Part shown: in pieces, positions 9,114 through 17,829 of the stretch
How the letters are laid out: each line of letters opens with the position of its first letter
Numbering within the stretch: position 1 is the stretch's first letter
Assembly (NCBI GenBank): GCA_963767645.1
Contig: CAVYEW010000004.1
Location: forward strand, 558,001 to 622,000
Origin: DATFDN01 sp963767645
GTDB taxonomy: Bacteria > Pseudomonadota > Alphaproteobacteria > Acetobacterales > Acetobacteraceae
Direction: 5' to 3'
Length of the DNA: 64,000 nt
The notes under the pieces: model-generated
Database searches by the model: none
What the model was told of the DNA's origin: nothing
What the model saw: the letters and a program-made list of their open reading frames with translations, nothing else
Translations under genes and position numbers: made by a program

Positions 9114-9497
9114 TCAGCGTATCGTGCGAACGTCGACGCCAAGCATCGGCCCAACATTCGTCCATGCCCGGTCAGTGGTCAGGACCGGTCTGCCTTCCCG
9201 CGCGGCAAGGGCAAGGCACAGGCGATCCCCCAGTGACAAGCCGAACCGCTTGGTCTCGGGATAGAGTTTCGCCGCCCGAAGCGCGAGAGCCCTATCGGCG
9301 TCCCGCGTCGTGAGAGGAAGCTCCAGGATTGTCGCCTCAGCCTGGTCCGCCTGCATTCCGTCCCGGATCATCACGGTCGCCGCTTCCGCAAGGTTTACGG
9401 AGCAGGCCATCGCTCCCGCGTCCAGCGCTTCGATGACGATGCCATGCCCTGGCTCTTCATACAGGAGCGCGAGGATCGCGCTGGCGTCCAAAATCAT
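9114..9497 (-). CDS. vapC: PIN-domain VapC-type ribonuclease toxin
   Basis: Predicted Mg2+-dependent RNase toxin (127 aa). PIN-domain acidic residues are visible at D4 (MILDASA), E38 (NLAEAA), D91 (LGDRLCLA) and D109 (TTDRAW), the complete active-site set. It is paired with the AbrB-type antitoxin gene 12 nt upstream, giving a standard vapBC module on the minus strand. The stop is 7 nt before murJ. Nothing looks truncated, so it is probably functional. Confidence 0.9.
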   Translation of the reverse strand: MILDASAILALLYEEPGHGIVIEALDAGAMACSVNLAEAATVMIRDGMQADQAEATILELPLTTRDADRALALRAAKLYPETKRFGLSLGDRLCLALAAREGRPVLTTDRAWTNVGPMLGVDVRTIR

Positions 9498-9509
9498 CGG
9501 GACGGGCCA

Positions 9510-9770
9510 TCACAAGCCCTCACGGTCCACTTCCTCACGACGCATTGCGAGCAGGCGCTCGGAGGCACCCTCGCGATTGCGGACCTGCCGCCGCACTCGC
9601 GCCTGCAAATCCGCGATTACGTCCCTGACCGGCCGCACGCGAAGTTCCCCATTATCGACCGCGACGACAACGAGGCCCCCTTGCTCGAGTCCCAGGAGTT
9701 TTCTTTGCTTGGCAGGAATGCTGATCCTGCCATTTTCGGCCATACGGACCAACGCAAATTCATGCCCCAT
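9510..9770 (-). CDS. vapB: AbrB/MazE-type antitoxin (VapB)
   Basis: Predicted antitoxin and autorepressor of the adjacent VapC. An N-terminal swapped-hairpin AbrB domain is recognisable (MAENGRISIPAKQRKLLGLEQG followed by VVAVDNGELRVRPV). A charged C-terminal helix rich in Arg and Glu would wrap the toxin. The start is uncertain. ATG at 9770 (MGHEFALVRM) gives 86 aa; a GTG at 9800 would add 10 residues and has a weak AGAAG upstream. Confidence 0.82.
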   Translation of the reverse strand: MGHEFALVRMAENGRISIPAKQRKLLGLEQGGLVVVAVDNGELRVRPVRDVIADLQARVRRQVRNREGASERLLAMRREEVDREGL

Positions 9771-9821
9771 GTCGCGCCATGTCAGAACAGAAATTCCCAC
9801 ATACTTCTAGGCTATGCCATT

Positions 9822-9839
9822 CCTTGCTGACTCGCAAGG
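9822..9839 (-). terminator. Short hairpin downstream of gpsA
   Basis: A perfect 6-bp inverted repeat (CCTTGC / GCAAGG) with a 6-nt loop lies between the gpsA stop and the vapB start. It could end or attenuate gpsA transcription, but no T-run follows on the minus strand, so the assignment is weak. Confidence 0.3.
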
Positions 9840-9853
9840 CTGTAACACTCCGC

Positions 9854-10816
9854 TCACTCGTCGCGTCGCGGTCGGGCCAGCAACGCCCGGATGGCGTCCG
9901 CCAGCGTGACCCGTCCGGCAAGCAGGTCCGCAATCGCCCGGCAGACCGGAAGCTCCAGCCCGTCCGCCCGGGCCACCAGCGCGGGCGCGGTCGCCACGCC
10001 TTCAGTCACGGCGCTGCGGGCGGCGAGCACGTCGGCCAGCGCCTCGCCTCGGCCGAGGGCATAGCCGAGGCTGAAATTGCGGCTCGCAGGACCGGTGCAA
10101 GTCAGGAGCAGGTCGCCCAGGCCGGAAAGGCCCATCACCGTCTCCGTCCGTCCGCCCAGCGCGACGGCAAGCCGACCCAATTCGGCGAGGCCGCGTGTGA
10201 TGAGGCCGGCCCGGGCGTTCTCGCCAAGCCCGGCGCCGATCACCGCGCCGGCAGCGATGGCAATGACGTTCTTCGCGGCGCCGCCGACCTGCGCGCCGAT
10301 CGGGTCGTCGTTGCCATAGATGCGGAAGGCGGGCGTGCCGAGCAGGCCGGCAAGCTCCGCGCGTAGGGTCGGGTCGATCGCCGCCACGACGGTCGCGGCA
10401 GGCTGGCCGGCAGCGATCTCGTGGGCGAAATTGGGACCCGTCAGCACGGCCGCGGAGCGGCCGGGGTGAAGCTCGTCCAGCAGTTCGAGCGGCAGGCGCA
10501 GCGTGCCCGTTTCCATCCCCTTCGCGCACGCGACCAGAGGCGCGCATCCGCGTGGCAGCAAGCCGGCGACCGCGCGCAGGTACTGCACCGGCACTGCCAG
10601 CAGGATCGCTTCGGCCGCGTCCGGCAGTTCGGTACTCACGCGGACCGCGTCCGGCAGGAGCTTTCCGGGCAGGCGCGGGCTCTCCCGCGCGCGCGCGATC
10701 TCGCGAGCCCGCGCCTCACTGCGCGCCCACAGCGTGACCGCGTTCCCCGCCCGCACGGCCTGGATGGCGAGGGCGGTGCCCCAGGCGCCGGCGCCGATCA
10801 CCGCGACGTCACTCAT
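9854..10816 (-). CDS. gpsA: Glycerol-3-phosphate dehydrogenase [NAD(P)+]
   Basis: Cytosolic enzyme (320 aa) reducing dihydroxyacetone phosphate to sn-glycerol-3-phosphate for phospholipid synthesis. The N-terminal Rossmann motif GAGAWGTALA, the LLAVPVQYLR segment, GPNFAHEIAAG and the catalytic-lysine motif GGAAKNVIAIAAG are all present, with GLSGLGDLLLTCTG further on. ATG at 10816 overlaps the end of rlmJ by 8 nt, indicating one transcript. Length is normal. Confidence 0.96.
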   Translation of the reverse strand: MSDVAVIGAGAWGTALAIQAVRAGNAVTLWARSEARAREIARARESPRLPGKLLPDAVRVSTELPDAAEAILLAVPVQYLRAVAGLLPRGCAPLVACAKGMETGTLRLPLELLDELHPGRSAAVLTGPNFAHEIAAGQPAATVVAAIDPTLRAELAGLLGTPAFRIYGNDDPIGAQVGGAAKNVIAIAAGAVIGAGLGENARAGLITRGLAELGRLAVALGGRTETVMGLSGLGDLLLTCTGPASRNFSLGYALGRGEALADVLAARSAVTEGVATAPALVARADGLELPVCRAIADLLAGRVTLADAIRALLARPRRDE

Positions 10817-11627
10817 CAGCCAGCCGAATCAGCGCGGTGCCCTCGCCGGCTTCCCGCCCACCGAGCCGATCGAGCAGCGCGGCTAGGATCGCGGGCGTTT
10901 CGTCAGCGAAGCGGAAAGGCGGGTTGACGACCAGCAGCCCACACCCGTTCAGCCGACCCGGATCGAGCGGGGCGCGCAGCCACAGCTCGGCGGCCACGAC
11001 GTCGCGCAGGCGGCTCTCGGCAACCGCGGTCAGAAGGCGCCGCGACGGCGCCCGGTGCTTGATCGGGTACCAGGCCGCGAACACGCCGGTCCCGAACCGC
11101 GCATGGCCGGTGCGGAGCCCCTTCAGCAGGCGGTCGAACTCGTCTGCCGCCTCATAGGGTGGGTCGATCAGCACCAGCCCACGCCGCTCCGCCGGCGGCA
11201 GGAGCGCACTCAACGCCTCCCAACCGTCGCGGTGATGCACGCCAAGCTGCGGATCGCGGAGAAAGCGGCGGCGCAGCGCGGCATAGTCCTCGGGGTGCAG
11301 TTCGCAGCACGTCAGGCGGTCGGAAGGGCGCAGCCGGGCGCGGATCAGCGCGGGGGAGCCGGGATAGAGCCCAAGCTGCCGCACGAGCCCGACATACTCT
11401 TCAAGTGCCTCTGGCGGGTCCTCGAGCAGTTGCCCAATCCCGCCGCGCCATTCCCCAGTACGCTTGGCGGGACCGGTGCCGAGGTCATAGGCACCGGCAC
11501 CGGCATGGGTATCGAGAACGAACAGCGCCGCCGGCTTGCGCATCAGCGCCTTCAGCAACCACAGCAACAGCGCGTGCTTGAAGCAGTCGGCGAAGTTGCC
11601 GGCATGGAAGGCATGGCGGTAGTTCAT
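10809..11627 (-). CDS. rlmJ: 23S rRNA (adenine(2030)-N6)-methyltransferase RlmJ
   Basis: SAM-dependent methyltransferase (272 aa) modifying A2030 of 23S rRNA. It opens with the RlmJ-specific MNYRHAFHAGNFADCFKH, followed by the SAM-binding LDTHAGAGAYDL and the catalytic motif IV DPPYE (LVLIDPPYEAADEF). The 3' end overlaps gpsA by 8 nt. It is divergent from the MFS gene, 42 nt away, so the two promoters share a very short spacer. Confidence 0.95.
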   Translation of the reverse strand: MNYRHAFHAGNFADCFKHALLLWLLKALMRKPAALFVLDTHAGAGAYDLGTGPAKRTGEWRGGIGQLLEDPPEALEEYVGLVRQLGLYPGSPALIRARLRPSDRLTCCELHPEDYAALRRRFLRDPQLGVHHRDGWEALSALLPPAERRGLVLIDPPYEAADEFDRLLKGLRTGHARFGTGVFAAWYPIKHRAPSRRLLTAVAESRLRDVVAAELWLRAPLDPGRLNGCGLLVVNPPFRFADETPAILAALLDRLGGREAGEGTALIRLADE

Positions 11628-11669
11628 GCGCCGGCCGCTCCGGCGGCAGGCGGAGCGGGAGCCACGTAC

Positions 11670-12809
11670 ATGGACCTGACAGCGGCCGAGCGGCGCCGCG
11701 GCCTGATCGCGGCGATTGCCTGTGTGGCCGTGTTCGGCCTGTCAGTGGGCGAGGGCGCCCCACTGCTCTCGCTGCTGCTGGAGGCGCACGGCACGGACCC
11801 GGTGCTGACCGGGCTGAACGCGGGCTCAACATTCATTGGCGTAATCATCGGTCCGCTGCTGGCGCCGCGCGGCGTTCGCCTGTTCGGGATACGCCGGCTG
11901 CTGCTGGCGTGCTTCGCGCTCGACATCGCGGCGTTCCTGCTGATGCGGGTATTCGACAGCCTGCCGGCCTGGTTCGCGCTGCGCATCTTGGGCGGCGTGA
12001 TCGGGTCCGGCATCTTCGCCGCGAGTGAGGCCTGGATCAATCTTTTGGCCGCGGACGCGACGCGCGGAAGGGTCATCGGGCTCTATGCCGCTGCGCTGTC
12101 GGCCGGGTTCGGCCTCGGTCCGCTGCTGCTGTCGTGGACCGGCATCGAGGGCTGGGCGCCGTTCATCGCCAACGCCGTCATCACCGCCGCGGCGGCGCTG
12201 CCATTGCTCGGCATCGGTGACGTGGCGGAAGGCTTTGGGCGCGAACGCGGGGCGAGTCCATTGGCGATGTTCCTGCGCGCCCCGTTCCTGCTGTTCGCGG
12301 TGGCGATGTTCGGGCTGTACGAGTCGGCGCTGATGGCACTGCTGCCGATCTGGGGCGTGCGCGCGGGATTGGGTGAAGGCGCCGCAGCCGCAACCCTTTC
12401 GGCCATCTATTTCGGCGCGATCGCGCTACAAGTGCCGCTCGGCTGGCTATCGGACACGGTGCCGCGGCGCGCAGCCCTGCTGGTGTGCGGGGCGGCCGGC
12501 CTGGCTGGCGCGGTGCTCGTTCCTGCGGCGGCCGCGTGGCCGGCGGCGTTGTTCTGCGTGCTGTTCGTCTGGGGCGGGGCGGCGGGCGGCATCTATCCGG
12601 TGGCGCTCGGCATGGCAGGCGACCGCTTCCGGGGCGGCGATCTGGTCGCGACGAACGCGGCGATGGTGACGGCCTACGGGATGGGCTCGCTCGCCGGGCC
12701 GACGCTGGGCGGCGCCGCGATGGATGCCTGGAACCCGCAGGGATTGCTGGGGTTCTTCATCATGGTGTTCGGATGCTTTCTTGCCGTGACGCTTGGCGTG
12801 CGCCGCTGA
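11670..12809 (+). CDS. MFS transporter, YcaD-like group
   Basis: Inner-membrane major facilitator (379 aa) with about 12 hydrophobic helices. It shows a degenerate A-loop (APRGVRLFGIRR), the SEAWINLLAAD segment characteristic of the YcaD-like MFS group, and AGDRFRGGDLVATNAAM in the C-terminal half. ATG at 11670 follows GGGAG. The substrate is not predictable. It stands alone, divergent from rlmJ and convergent with iolE. Confidence 0.82.
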   Translation: MDLTAAERRRGLIAAIACVAVFGLSVGEGAPLLSLLLEAHGTDPVLTGLNAGSTFIGVIIGPLLAPRGVRLFGIRRLLLACFALDIAAFLLMRVFDSLPAWFALRILGGVIGSGIFAASEAWINLLAADATRGRVIGLYAAALSAGFGLGPLLLSWTGIEGWAPFIANAVITAAAALPLLGIGDVAEGFGRERGASPLAMFLRAPFLLFAVAMFGLYESALMALLPIWGVRAGLGEGAAAATLSAIYFGAIALQVPLGWLSDTVPRRAALLVCGAAGLAGAVLVPAAAAWPAALFCVLFVWGGAAGGIYPVALGMAGDRFRGGDLVATNAAMVTAYGMGSLAGPTLGGAAMDAWNPQGLLGFFIMVFGCFLAVTLGVRR

Positions 12810-12835
12810 TCTCGCGCGCAAATTCGTTCCGCCGC

Positions 12836-13738
12836 CTAGACCGTTACCTGGAATCCCACGCCTGCCGCCGCCGCCCGCAAAGCTGCGTAGCCCTTCTTCG
12901 CATAGGTGAGCGGGTGAGCCTTGAGCGGGTCCTGCTCGGCCTCGACTATCAGCCAGCCTGAGTAACCGGCCTCTGCGACAGGCCTCAGAGCAGGCTCGAA
13001 ATCGACGAGGCCGTCGCCCGGGACGGTGAAGACGCCGGCCATCACCGCATCGAGGAAGCTCCGGCGTTCGCGGCGCACCTGTTGCAGCACGTCGGGGCGC
13101 ACGTCCTTGGCATGGACGTGATTGACGCGATGCGCCCAGCGGCGTGCGACCGCCGCGGAATCATCGCCCGCGAAGGCCAGATGCCCGGTGTCGAGCAGCA
13201 GACCGACGCTGTCGGGGGTGCCCGCCAGCAGCCGGTCGATCTCGCGGCCGGTCTCGATCACCGTGCCCATGTGGTGGTGAAAGGCGATGCGGACGCCTTG
13301 CGCGGCCATCCAGTCGCCGAGCCTGCCGATCCGCTTCAGGAAGACCGGCCACTCGTCTTCCCGCATCATCGGGCGGGCGGCGACCGGCACGTCGCGCCTG
13401 CCCTGCACCGTGTCGGAGGTCTCGGCGAACACCATCACCGTGCAGCCGCAGGCCTTGAGCAGATCGAGATCCGGCCGCATCGCCGCGATCTCCTGCTCGA
13501 CCGTGCGGTAGCGCAGCGCTGCGCCATACCAGCCGGAGACGAAAACCAGCCCATGCCGCCCGAGCGTTTCCTGCAACGCCGCGGGATCGGTCGGGAACTT
13601 GTTGCCCTTCTCGATACCGGTGAATCCCGCCTCCCGGGCTTCCGCGAGGCAGGTGTCGAGCGGGGTGTCGCCGCCGAGTTCCGGCAGGTCGTCATTGCTC
13701 CAGGCAATCGGATTGGTGCCGATGCGCACGACGCTCAT
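12836..13738 (-). CDS. iolE: Myo-inosose-2 dehydratase IolE
   Basis: Cytosolic TIM-barrel metalloenzyme (300 aa) dehydrating 2-keto-myo-inositol, the second step of inositol breakdown. It begins MSVVRIGTNPIAWSNDDLPELGGDTPL, the conserved IolE opening. It also contains IAFHHHMGTVIE, LLLDTGHLAFAGDD and VNHVHAKDV with expected metal-binding His/Asp/Glu residues, and a C-terminal SGWLIVEAEQDP. It starts 6 nt after iolD, so the two are co-transcribed. Confidence 0.95.
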   Translation of the reverse strand: MSVVRIGTNPIAWSNDDLPELGGDTPLDTCLAEAREAGFTGIEKGNKFPTDPAALQETLGRHGLVFVSGWYGAALRYRTVEQEIAAMRPDLDLLKACGCTVMVFAETSDTVQGRRDVPVAARPMMREDEWPVFLKRIGRLGDWMAAQGVRIAFHHHMGTVIETGREIDRLLAGTPDSVGLLLDTGHLAFAGDDSAAVARRWAHRVNHVHAKDVRPDVLQQVRRERRSFLDAVMAGVFTVPGDGLVDFEPALRPVAEAGYSGWLIVEAEQDPLKAHPLTYAKKGYAALRAAAAGVGFQVTV

Positions 13739-13744
13739 GCGCGT

Positions 13745-15589
13745 TCACCCCATCGCCTGCGCGGCGCGCGCCTTGACGTAGGCCTCGCGCGCGGCACGGA
13801 TCTGCGGCCGCGCCGAGACCTCGGGCACCGCCACGTCCCACCACGCGCCGCCCGCCTCCGTTGTCACCGCCGGATCGGTCTCGATGACGATCACGCTGGT
13901 CCGCTCCGCCGTCCTCGCGCGTGCGAGCGCCGCCTCCAGTTCCGCGATGCCCGCCACCTTCTCAGCGAGCGCGCCCAGGCTGCGGGCGTGGGCGGCGAAA
14001 TCAATCCAGCCCTCTTCCGCCTTGTGGTCCACGTCCCGGATCAGATTATTGAAACCCTCCCCGCCGCAGGCGCGCTGCAACCGGTCGATGCAGCCGAAGC
14101 CGCGATTGTCGAGCACGGTGACGATCAGCTTCCGACCCAGCATCACCGAGGTCTGCAATTCGGAATTCAACATCATGTAGCTGCCGTCGCCGACCATGAC
14201 GAAGACCTCACGGTCGGGATGCGCGAGCTTGGCGCCAAGGCCGCCCGCGATCTCGTAACCCATGCAGGAGAAGCCGTATTCCACGTGGTACGTGTTCGGC
14301 CCCGACGCGCGCCACAGCTTGTGCAGTTCCCCCGGCAGCCCGCCGGCAGCGCAAACGAGGATGTTGCCCGACCCGGCTGCCCGGTTCACCACGCCCAGCA
14401 CCTCGGCATCCGAGGGGAGGTCGGCATTGCCCGGCGTCGTCGCCCGGTCCACGGCTTCGTTCCAGTCGCGGATCGCACCCGCGGCGCGCGATTGCCAAGG
14501 TGCAGAGGCCGCGTAGCCACCCAGTGACGCCGCGAGCTCGTCGAGCGTGCGCCGGGCGTCGCCCACCAGCGGCACGGCATCGTGCTTGGCCGCATCGAAT
14601 GGCTGGATATTGAGCTGGATCAGCCTGGCGGCTCCGGGCAGCAGCGCACGCGAACCAGTAGTGAAGTCCTGCAGCCGCGTGCCGACCGCGAGCAGCAGGT
14701 CGGCCTCGCGCGCCAGCGTGTTGGCGGCTGTGCTGCCGGTGACGCCGATCGAACCCGCGGCCTGCGGGTGATCCCACGGCATCGCGCCCTTGCCCGCCTG
14801 CGTCTCGGCAACCGGGATGCGATGGCGCGCGGCGAAATCCCGCAGCGCGTCGGCCGCTTCCGAGTAGAGGACACCGCCGCCGGCGATGATCAACGGCCGT
14901 GCGGCGTGCCTGAGCAACTCGGCAGCGCGGGCAAGCTCGGCGGGATCGGCACCCGGACGGCGTGGGCGATGTACCCGCGGTGCGAAGAATGCCTCAGGGC
15001 ACTCGAAGGCTTCCGCCTGCACGTCCTGACAGAGGCTGAGCGTGACCGGGCCGCAGGCAACGGGATCGGTGAGCGCCGCAATCGCGCGCGGCAGCGATAT
15101 AAAGAGCTGCTCGGGCCGGGTGATGCGGTCCCAGTAGCGCGAGACCGGCTTGAAGCAGTCATTTACGCTCGCCGTCGCGTCACCCCAGTCCTCCAGCTGC
15201 TGCAACACCGGGTCCGGCCGGCGGGTGGCGAACACGTCGCCGGGCAGGAACAGCACTGGGAGGCGATTGACATGCGCGACCCCGGCCGCGGTCAGCAGGT
15301 TCATCGCGCCCGGGCCGATCGAGGTCGTGCAGGCCATCATCTGCCGCCGGTTCTTTGCCTTGGCGAACGCTACGGCGGCTAGCGCCATGCCCTGCTCGTT
15401 GTGCGCGCGGTAGGTCGGCAGGGTCGTGCGGGCGCCGGCAAGCGCCTCGCCCATGCCGGCCACGTTGCCGTGGCCGAAGATCGCCCAGCAGCCCGCGAAG
15501 AGCGGCGCTTCCCCTCCATCGATCACCGTGCGCTGCGCGGCCAGGTAGCGCACCACCGCCTGCGCCGCCGTCAGCCGAACCATGCCCAT
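13745..15589 (-). CDS. iolD: 3D-(3,5/4)-trihydroxycyclohexane-1,2-dione hydrolase IolD
   Basis: Thiamine-diphosphate enzyme (614 aa) that opens the ring in the third step of inositol catabolism. It has the three-domain TPP-enzyme layout: the N-terminal part with IFGHGNVAGMGEAL and the AHNEQGMA segment, a central nucleotide-like domain, and a C-terminal TPP/Mg motif beginning GDGSYMMLNSELQ. ATG at 15589 is chosen because AGGAGG lies 8 nt upstream; the next in-frame ATG 30 nt earlier lacks one. It heads the iolD-iolE pair and is divergent from iolG. Confidence 0.95.
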   Translation of the reverse strand: MGMVRLTAAQAVVRYLAAQRTVIDGGEAPLFAGCWAIFGHGNVAGMGEALAGARTTLPTYRAHNEQGMALAAVAFAKAKNRRQMMACTTSIGPGAMNLLTAAGVAHVNRLPVLFLPGDVFATRRPDPVLQQLEDWGDATASVNDCFKPVSRYWDRITRPEQLFISLPRAIAALTDPVACGPVTLSLCQDVQAEAFECPEAFFAPRVHRPRRPGADPAELARAAELLRHAARPLIIAGGGVLYSEAADALRDFAARHRIPVAETQAGKGAMPWDHPQAAGSIGVTGSTAANTLAREADLLLAVGTRLQDFTTGSRALLPGAARLIQLNIQPFDAAKHDAVPLVGDARRTLDELAASLGGYAASAPWQSRAAGAIRDWNEAVDRATTPGNADLPSDAEVLGVVNRAAGSGNILVCAAGGLPGELHKLWRASGPNTYHVEYGFSCMGYEIAGGLGAKLAHPDREVFVMVGDGSYMMLNSELQTSVMLGRKLIVTVLDNRGFGCIDRLQRACGGEGFNNLIRDVDHKAEEGWIDFAAHARSLGALAEKVAGIAELEAALARARTAERTSVIVIETDPAVTTEAGGAWWDVAVPEVSARPQIRAAREAYVKARAAQAMG

Positions 15590-15753
15590 CGCCGTTACCT
15601 CCTTCGCTCTGTCCGGCATTCAGAGCCTTACCGCATGCCCGCCGCACAGGCTCTCCATCGCCCCCGCGAGCTACGGCATTTAGCACGCCGCTCGGCAAGC
15701 CCCGGCCGGTTCCCAACTGGACATTTGAGCGGTTTCCCGCAAAGTCCTGCCCT

Positions 15754-15763
15754 CTGAATTCAG
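15754..15763. promoter_or_regulatory. Palindrome in the iolD/iolG divergent promoter region
   Basis: The 244-bp spacer between the two inositol transcription units holds a perfect 10-bp palindrome, CTGAATTCAG, flanked by C-rich and G-rich bases. Its position about 70 bp before iolG and 165 bp before iolD fits a shared operator. The regulator is not in the window. Confidence 0.35.
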
Positions 15764-15833
15764 GGCATTTCCGCACGGAGCGCGGCTCTCCGGCCAGGCT
15801 CATGAGCCCTTGTCAACGATGGAGTGCGAAACC

Positions 15834-16847
15834 GTGTCAACCGATCTTCGCGTGGTGGTGGTCGGAGCTGGCCGTATGGGCGCCGATCATGTTGGGCGTC
15901 TCACACGCCGGATTGTGGGGGCCGAGGTCGCAGCGGTGGTCGATGTCGACATCGCGCGCGCGCGCCGCGCCGCCGAAGCCGCTCCGTCGAGCGTTGCGGC
16001 GTCCGACCTCCGGCCAGTGTTGGAACGCGAAGATGTCGATGCCGTGGTGATTGCGACCCCCGGCGCCGTCCACGAGGAAACGCTGCTTCAGGTCCTTGAA
16101 CGGGGCCTGCCGGTGCTCTGCGAGAAGCCGCTGACCCCGGATGCAGCGTCGTCCTGGAGGGTCATAGAGGCCGAGCAGCGCCTTGGCAGCAAACGCATCC
16201 AGGTCGGCTTCATGCGCCGCTTCGACTCCGGATACCGACATCTCCGCGGGCTCATCGCGTCCGGCGGGCTGGGGCAAGCCTTGATGCTTCATTGCGCGCA
16301 TAGGAATCCCGATACGCCTCCCGGATTCACCAACACGATGCTCATCACCGACTCGGTCGTGCATGAGTTCGATGCGATCCGTTACCTGACCGATGAGGAG
16401 ATCAAAACCGTCCAGGTCAGATTGGGCCGCCCCTCCCGTCGTGCGCCCGCCGGCCAGCATGATCCGCAGCATGTGCTGATCGAGACCGAGAGCGGCGTGC
16501 TTGCCGATGTCGAGATCTTCGTCAACGCGCAGCTTGGCTATCAGGTGACAACCCAGGCGGTGTTCGAGAAGGGCGTCGTCAACATCGGTGAGGATGCCGG
16601 ACCTCGCCTCCAAAGCGCTGGCCGGTGGGGGGGCGAGGTCGCTCAGAGCTTCGTCGCGCGATTCCATGCCGCCTACGATGCCGAGCTGCAGAGTTGGGTC
16701 GAGGCGGCAAAGCGAGGCGAGGTCGACGGTCCGACGGCGTGGGACGGGTATGCGGCCGCCTGCTGCTGCGAGGCGGGCGTGGCTGCGCAAAAATCCGGCG
16801 AAACGGTCAAGGTCTCGTTGCGGCGCAAACCAGACATGTACTCCTAG
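15834..16847 (+). CDS. iolG: Inositol 2-dehydrogenase family oxidoreductase (Gfo/Idh/MocA)
   Basis: NAD-dependent dehydrogenase (337 aa) that probably oxidises myo-inositol or a related inositol. An N-terminal Rossmann motif GAGRMGADHVGRL is followed by the EKPL motif with catalytic Lys at about 98, and the MLITDSVVHEFDAIRYL segment carrying the usual Asp/His. GTG at 15834 is preferred because GGAG lies 9 nt upstream; ATG 15819 and TTG 15810 are in frame but lack a ribosome site. The pairing with iolDE supports the inositol role, but the family also contains other sugar dehydrogenases. Confidence 0.82.
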   Translation: MSTDLRVVVVGAGRMGADHVGRLTRRIVGAEVAAVVDVDIARARRAAEAAPSSVAASDLRPVLEREDVDAVVIATPGAVHEETLLQVLERGLPVLCEKPLTPDAASSWRVIEAEQRLGSKRIQVGFMRRFDSGYRHLRGLIASGGLGQALMLHCAHRNPDTPPGFTNTMLITDSVVHEFDAIRYLTDEEIKTVQVRLGRPSRRAPAGQHDPQHVLIETESGVLADVEIFVNAQLGYQVTTQAVFEKGVVNIGEDAGPRLQSAGRWGGEVAQSFVARFHAAYDAELQSWVEAAKRGEVDGPTAWDGYAAACCCEAGVAAQKSGETVKVSLRRKPDMYS

Positions 16848-16905
16848 GTAGGGAATCTCTTGCACGGCGCCGGCGCCGCCACGGGCACCTCTGACGTCTG
16901 ATCCA

Positions 16906-17826
16906 TCATCCCGCCGCGGCGCCCGCCGGCAGTCCCTCCCATACCTCCTCGGAATCTACGTGGCGGGGAAGCAGGTTTTGCTCGGTCGCGTAGCGCAGCG
17001 CGAGGTCGATCGCGGGCCGCAGCGCCGCGCGGCCCATCGGCAAAGGGTCGTGGTCGCCGGGAGCCGGAGGGACGGCGGCCCTGGCGTCCCGGAACATGCG
17101 CAGCAGCTCGGCCACCAGGTCCGGGCGGCTCTCGGCCAACTCGCGCCGCATGGTGATTAGGTGATTAATCGGCACGAGATGGTGCTTCCGCCAGAACGCC
17201 TCGGCCGCGGCCGCCGGGTCCGGGAACACCGTGCGCAGGTCAGGGTCATCCGGCACGTCGTTGCCCACGATCACCGCGTCCAACTCGCCCGCGCGCAGCA
17301 TCGGCAGCATCTCCTGGCCGAGTGCGGCCCGCTCGGCCCAGGGCGGGTCGCGGTACTCGGCCACATGCGCGTCCTCGAACGTGACCCAATGCACCTGCTC
17401 CGGCCGCACGCCCTGGTCCTCGGCGAGCACGCCGCGCAGCCACATGCCTGTGGTCTGGCTATAGGCGCGCACGCCGACGCGGCGGCCGGCGAGGTCGGCG
17501 GGGCTGCGGACGTCGCCGCCCGTTCGGCAGAGCAATGCCCCTTCCTGGAACCGGGCCGCCACGGTCACGGGCAGCAGCACGAGCTTCTTGCGATAGGCCC
17601 TCGCCTGGAGGAACGTGGCGATCGCCATCTCGCACAGGTCGAAGCGCAGCTCCCGCACCATGGGCGCGAAGGCGCGGTTGATGGGCGACACGGTAGCGAA
17701 GTCCAGGCGCAGCCGGGCGGAGGCGACCTGGCCGGACTTGAGCGCCGCGGTGTGCTTGTACGTGCCGATTGCGGCGCGCAGCACGGGCACCTCGCTCGCC
17801 GTCGCAGGCGCGGTCTCGCCCGGCAC
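16906..17826 (-). CDS. 4,5-dihydroxyphthalate decarboxylase-like / periplasmic-binding-fold protein
   Basis: A 306-residue protein of the Pht5-like family, which shares the type II periplasmic-binding fold. The family feature GTYKHTAALKSGQV occurs near the start, then FDLCEMAIATFLQARAY and DLAGRRVGVRAYSQTTG, as in Pht5 and in NMT1-type binding proteins. No signal peptide is visible, which favours a cytosolic enzyme over a transporter component. It is the last gene of an aromatic-catabolism operon, starting 3 nt after the CHA aldolase stop (GTG start). A decarboxylase on a hydroxylated benzene dicarboxylate would fit the neighbours; this is inference. Confidence 0.65.
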   Translation of the reverse strand: MPGETAPATASEVPVLRAAIGTYKHTAALKSGQVASARLRLDFATVSPINRAFAPMVRELRFDLCEMAIATFLQARAYRKKLVLLPVTVAARFQEGALLCRTGGDVRSPADLAGRRVGVRAYSQTTGMWLRGVLAEDQGVRPEQVHWVTFEDAHVAEYRDPPWAERAALGQEMLPMLRAGELDAVIVGNDVPDDPDLRTVFPDPAAAAEAFWRKHHLVPINHLITMRRELAESRPDLVAELLRMFRDARAAVPPAPGDHDPLPMGRAALRPAIDLALRYATEQNLLPRHVDSEEVWEGLPAGAAAG

Positions 17827-17829
17827 CGC

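Noticed and set aside
7844..9313. Long plus-strand frame opposite murJ
   Set aside because: Glu/Arg/Gln-rich shadow of a membrane-protein gene; murJ has the full family signature on the other strand.
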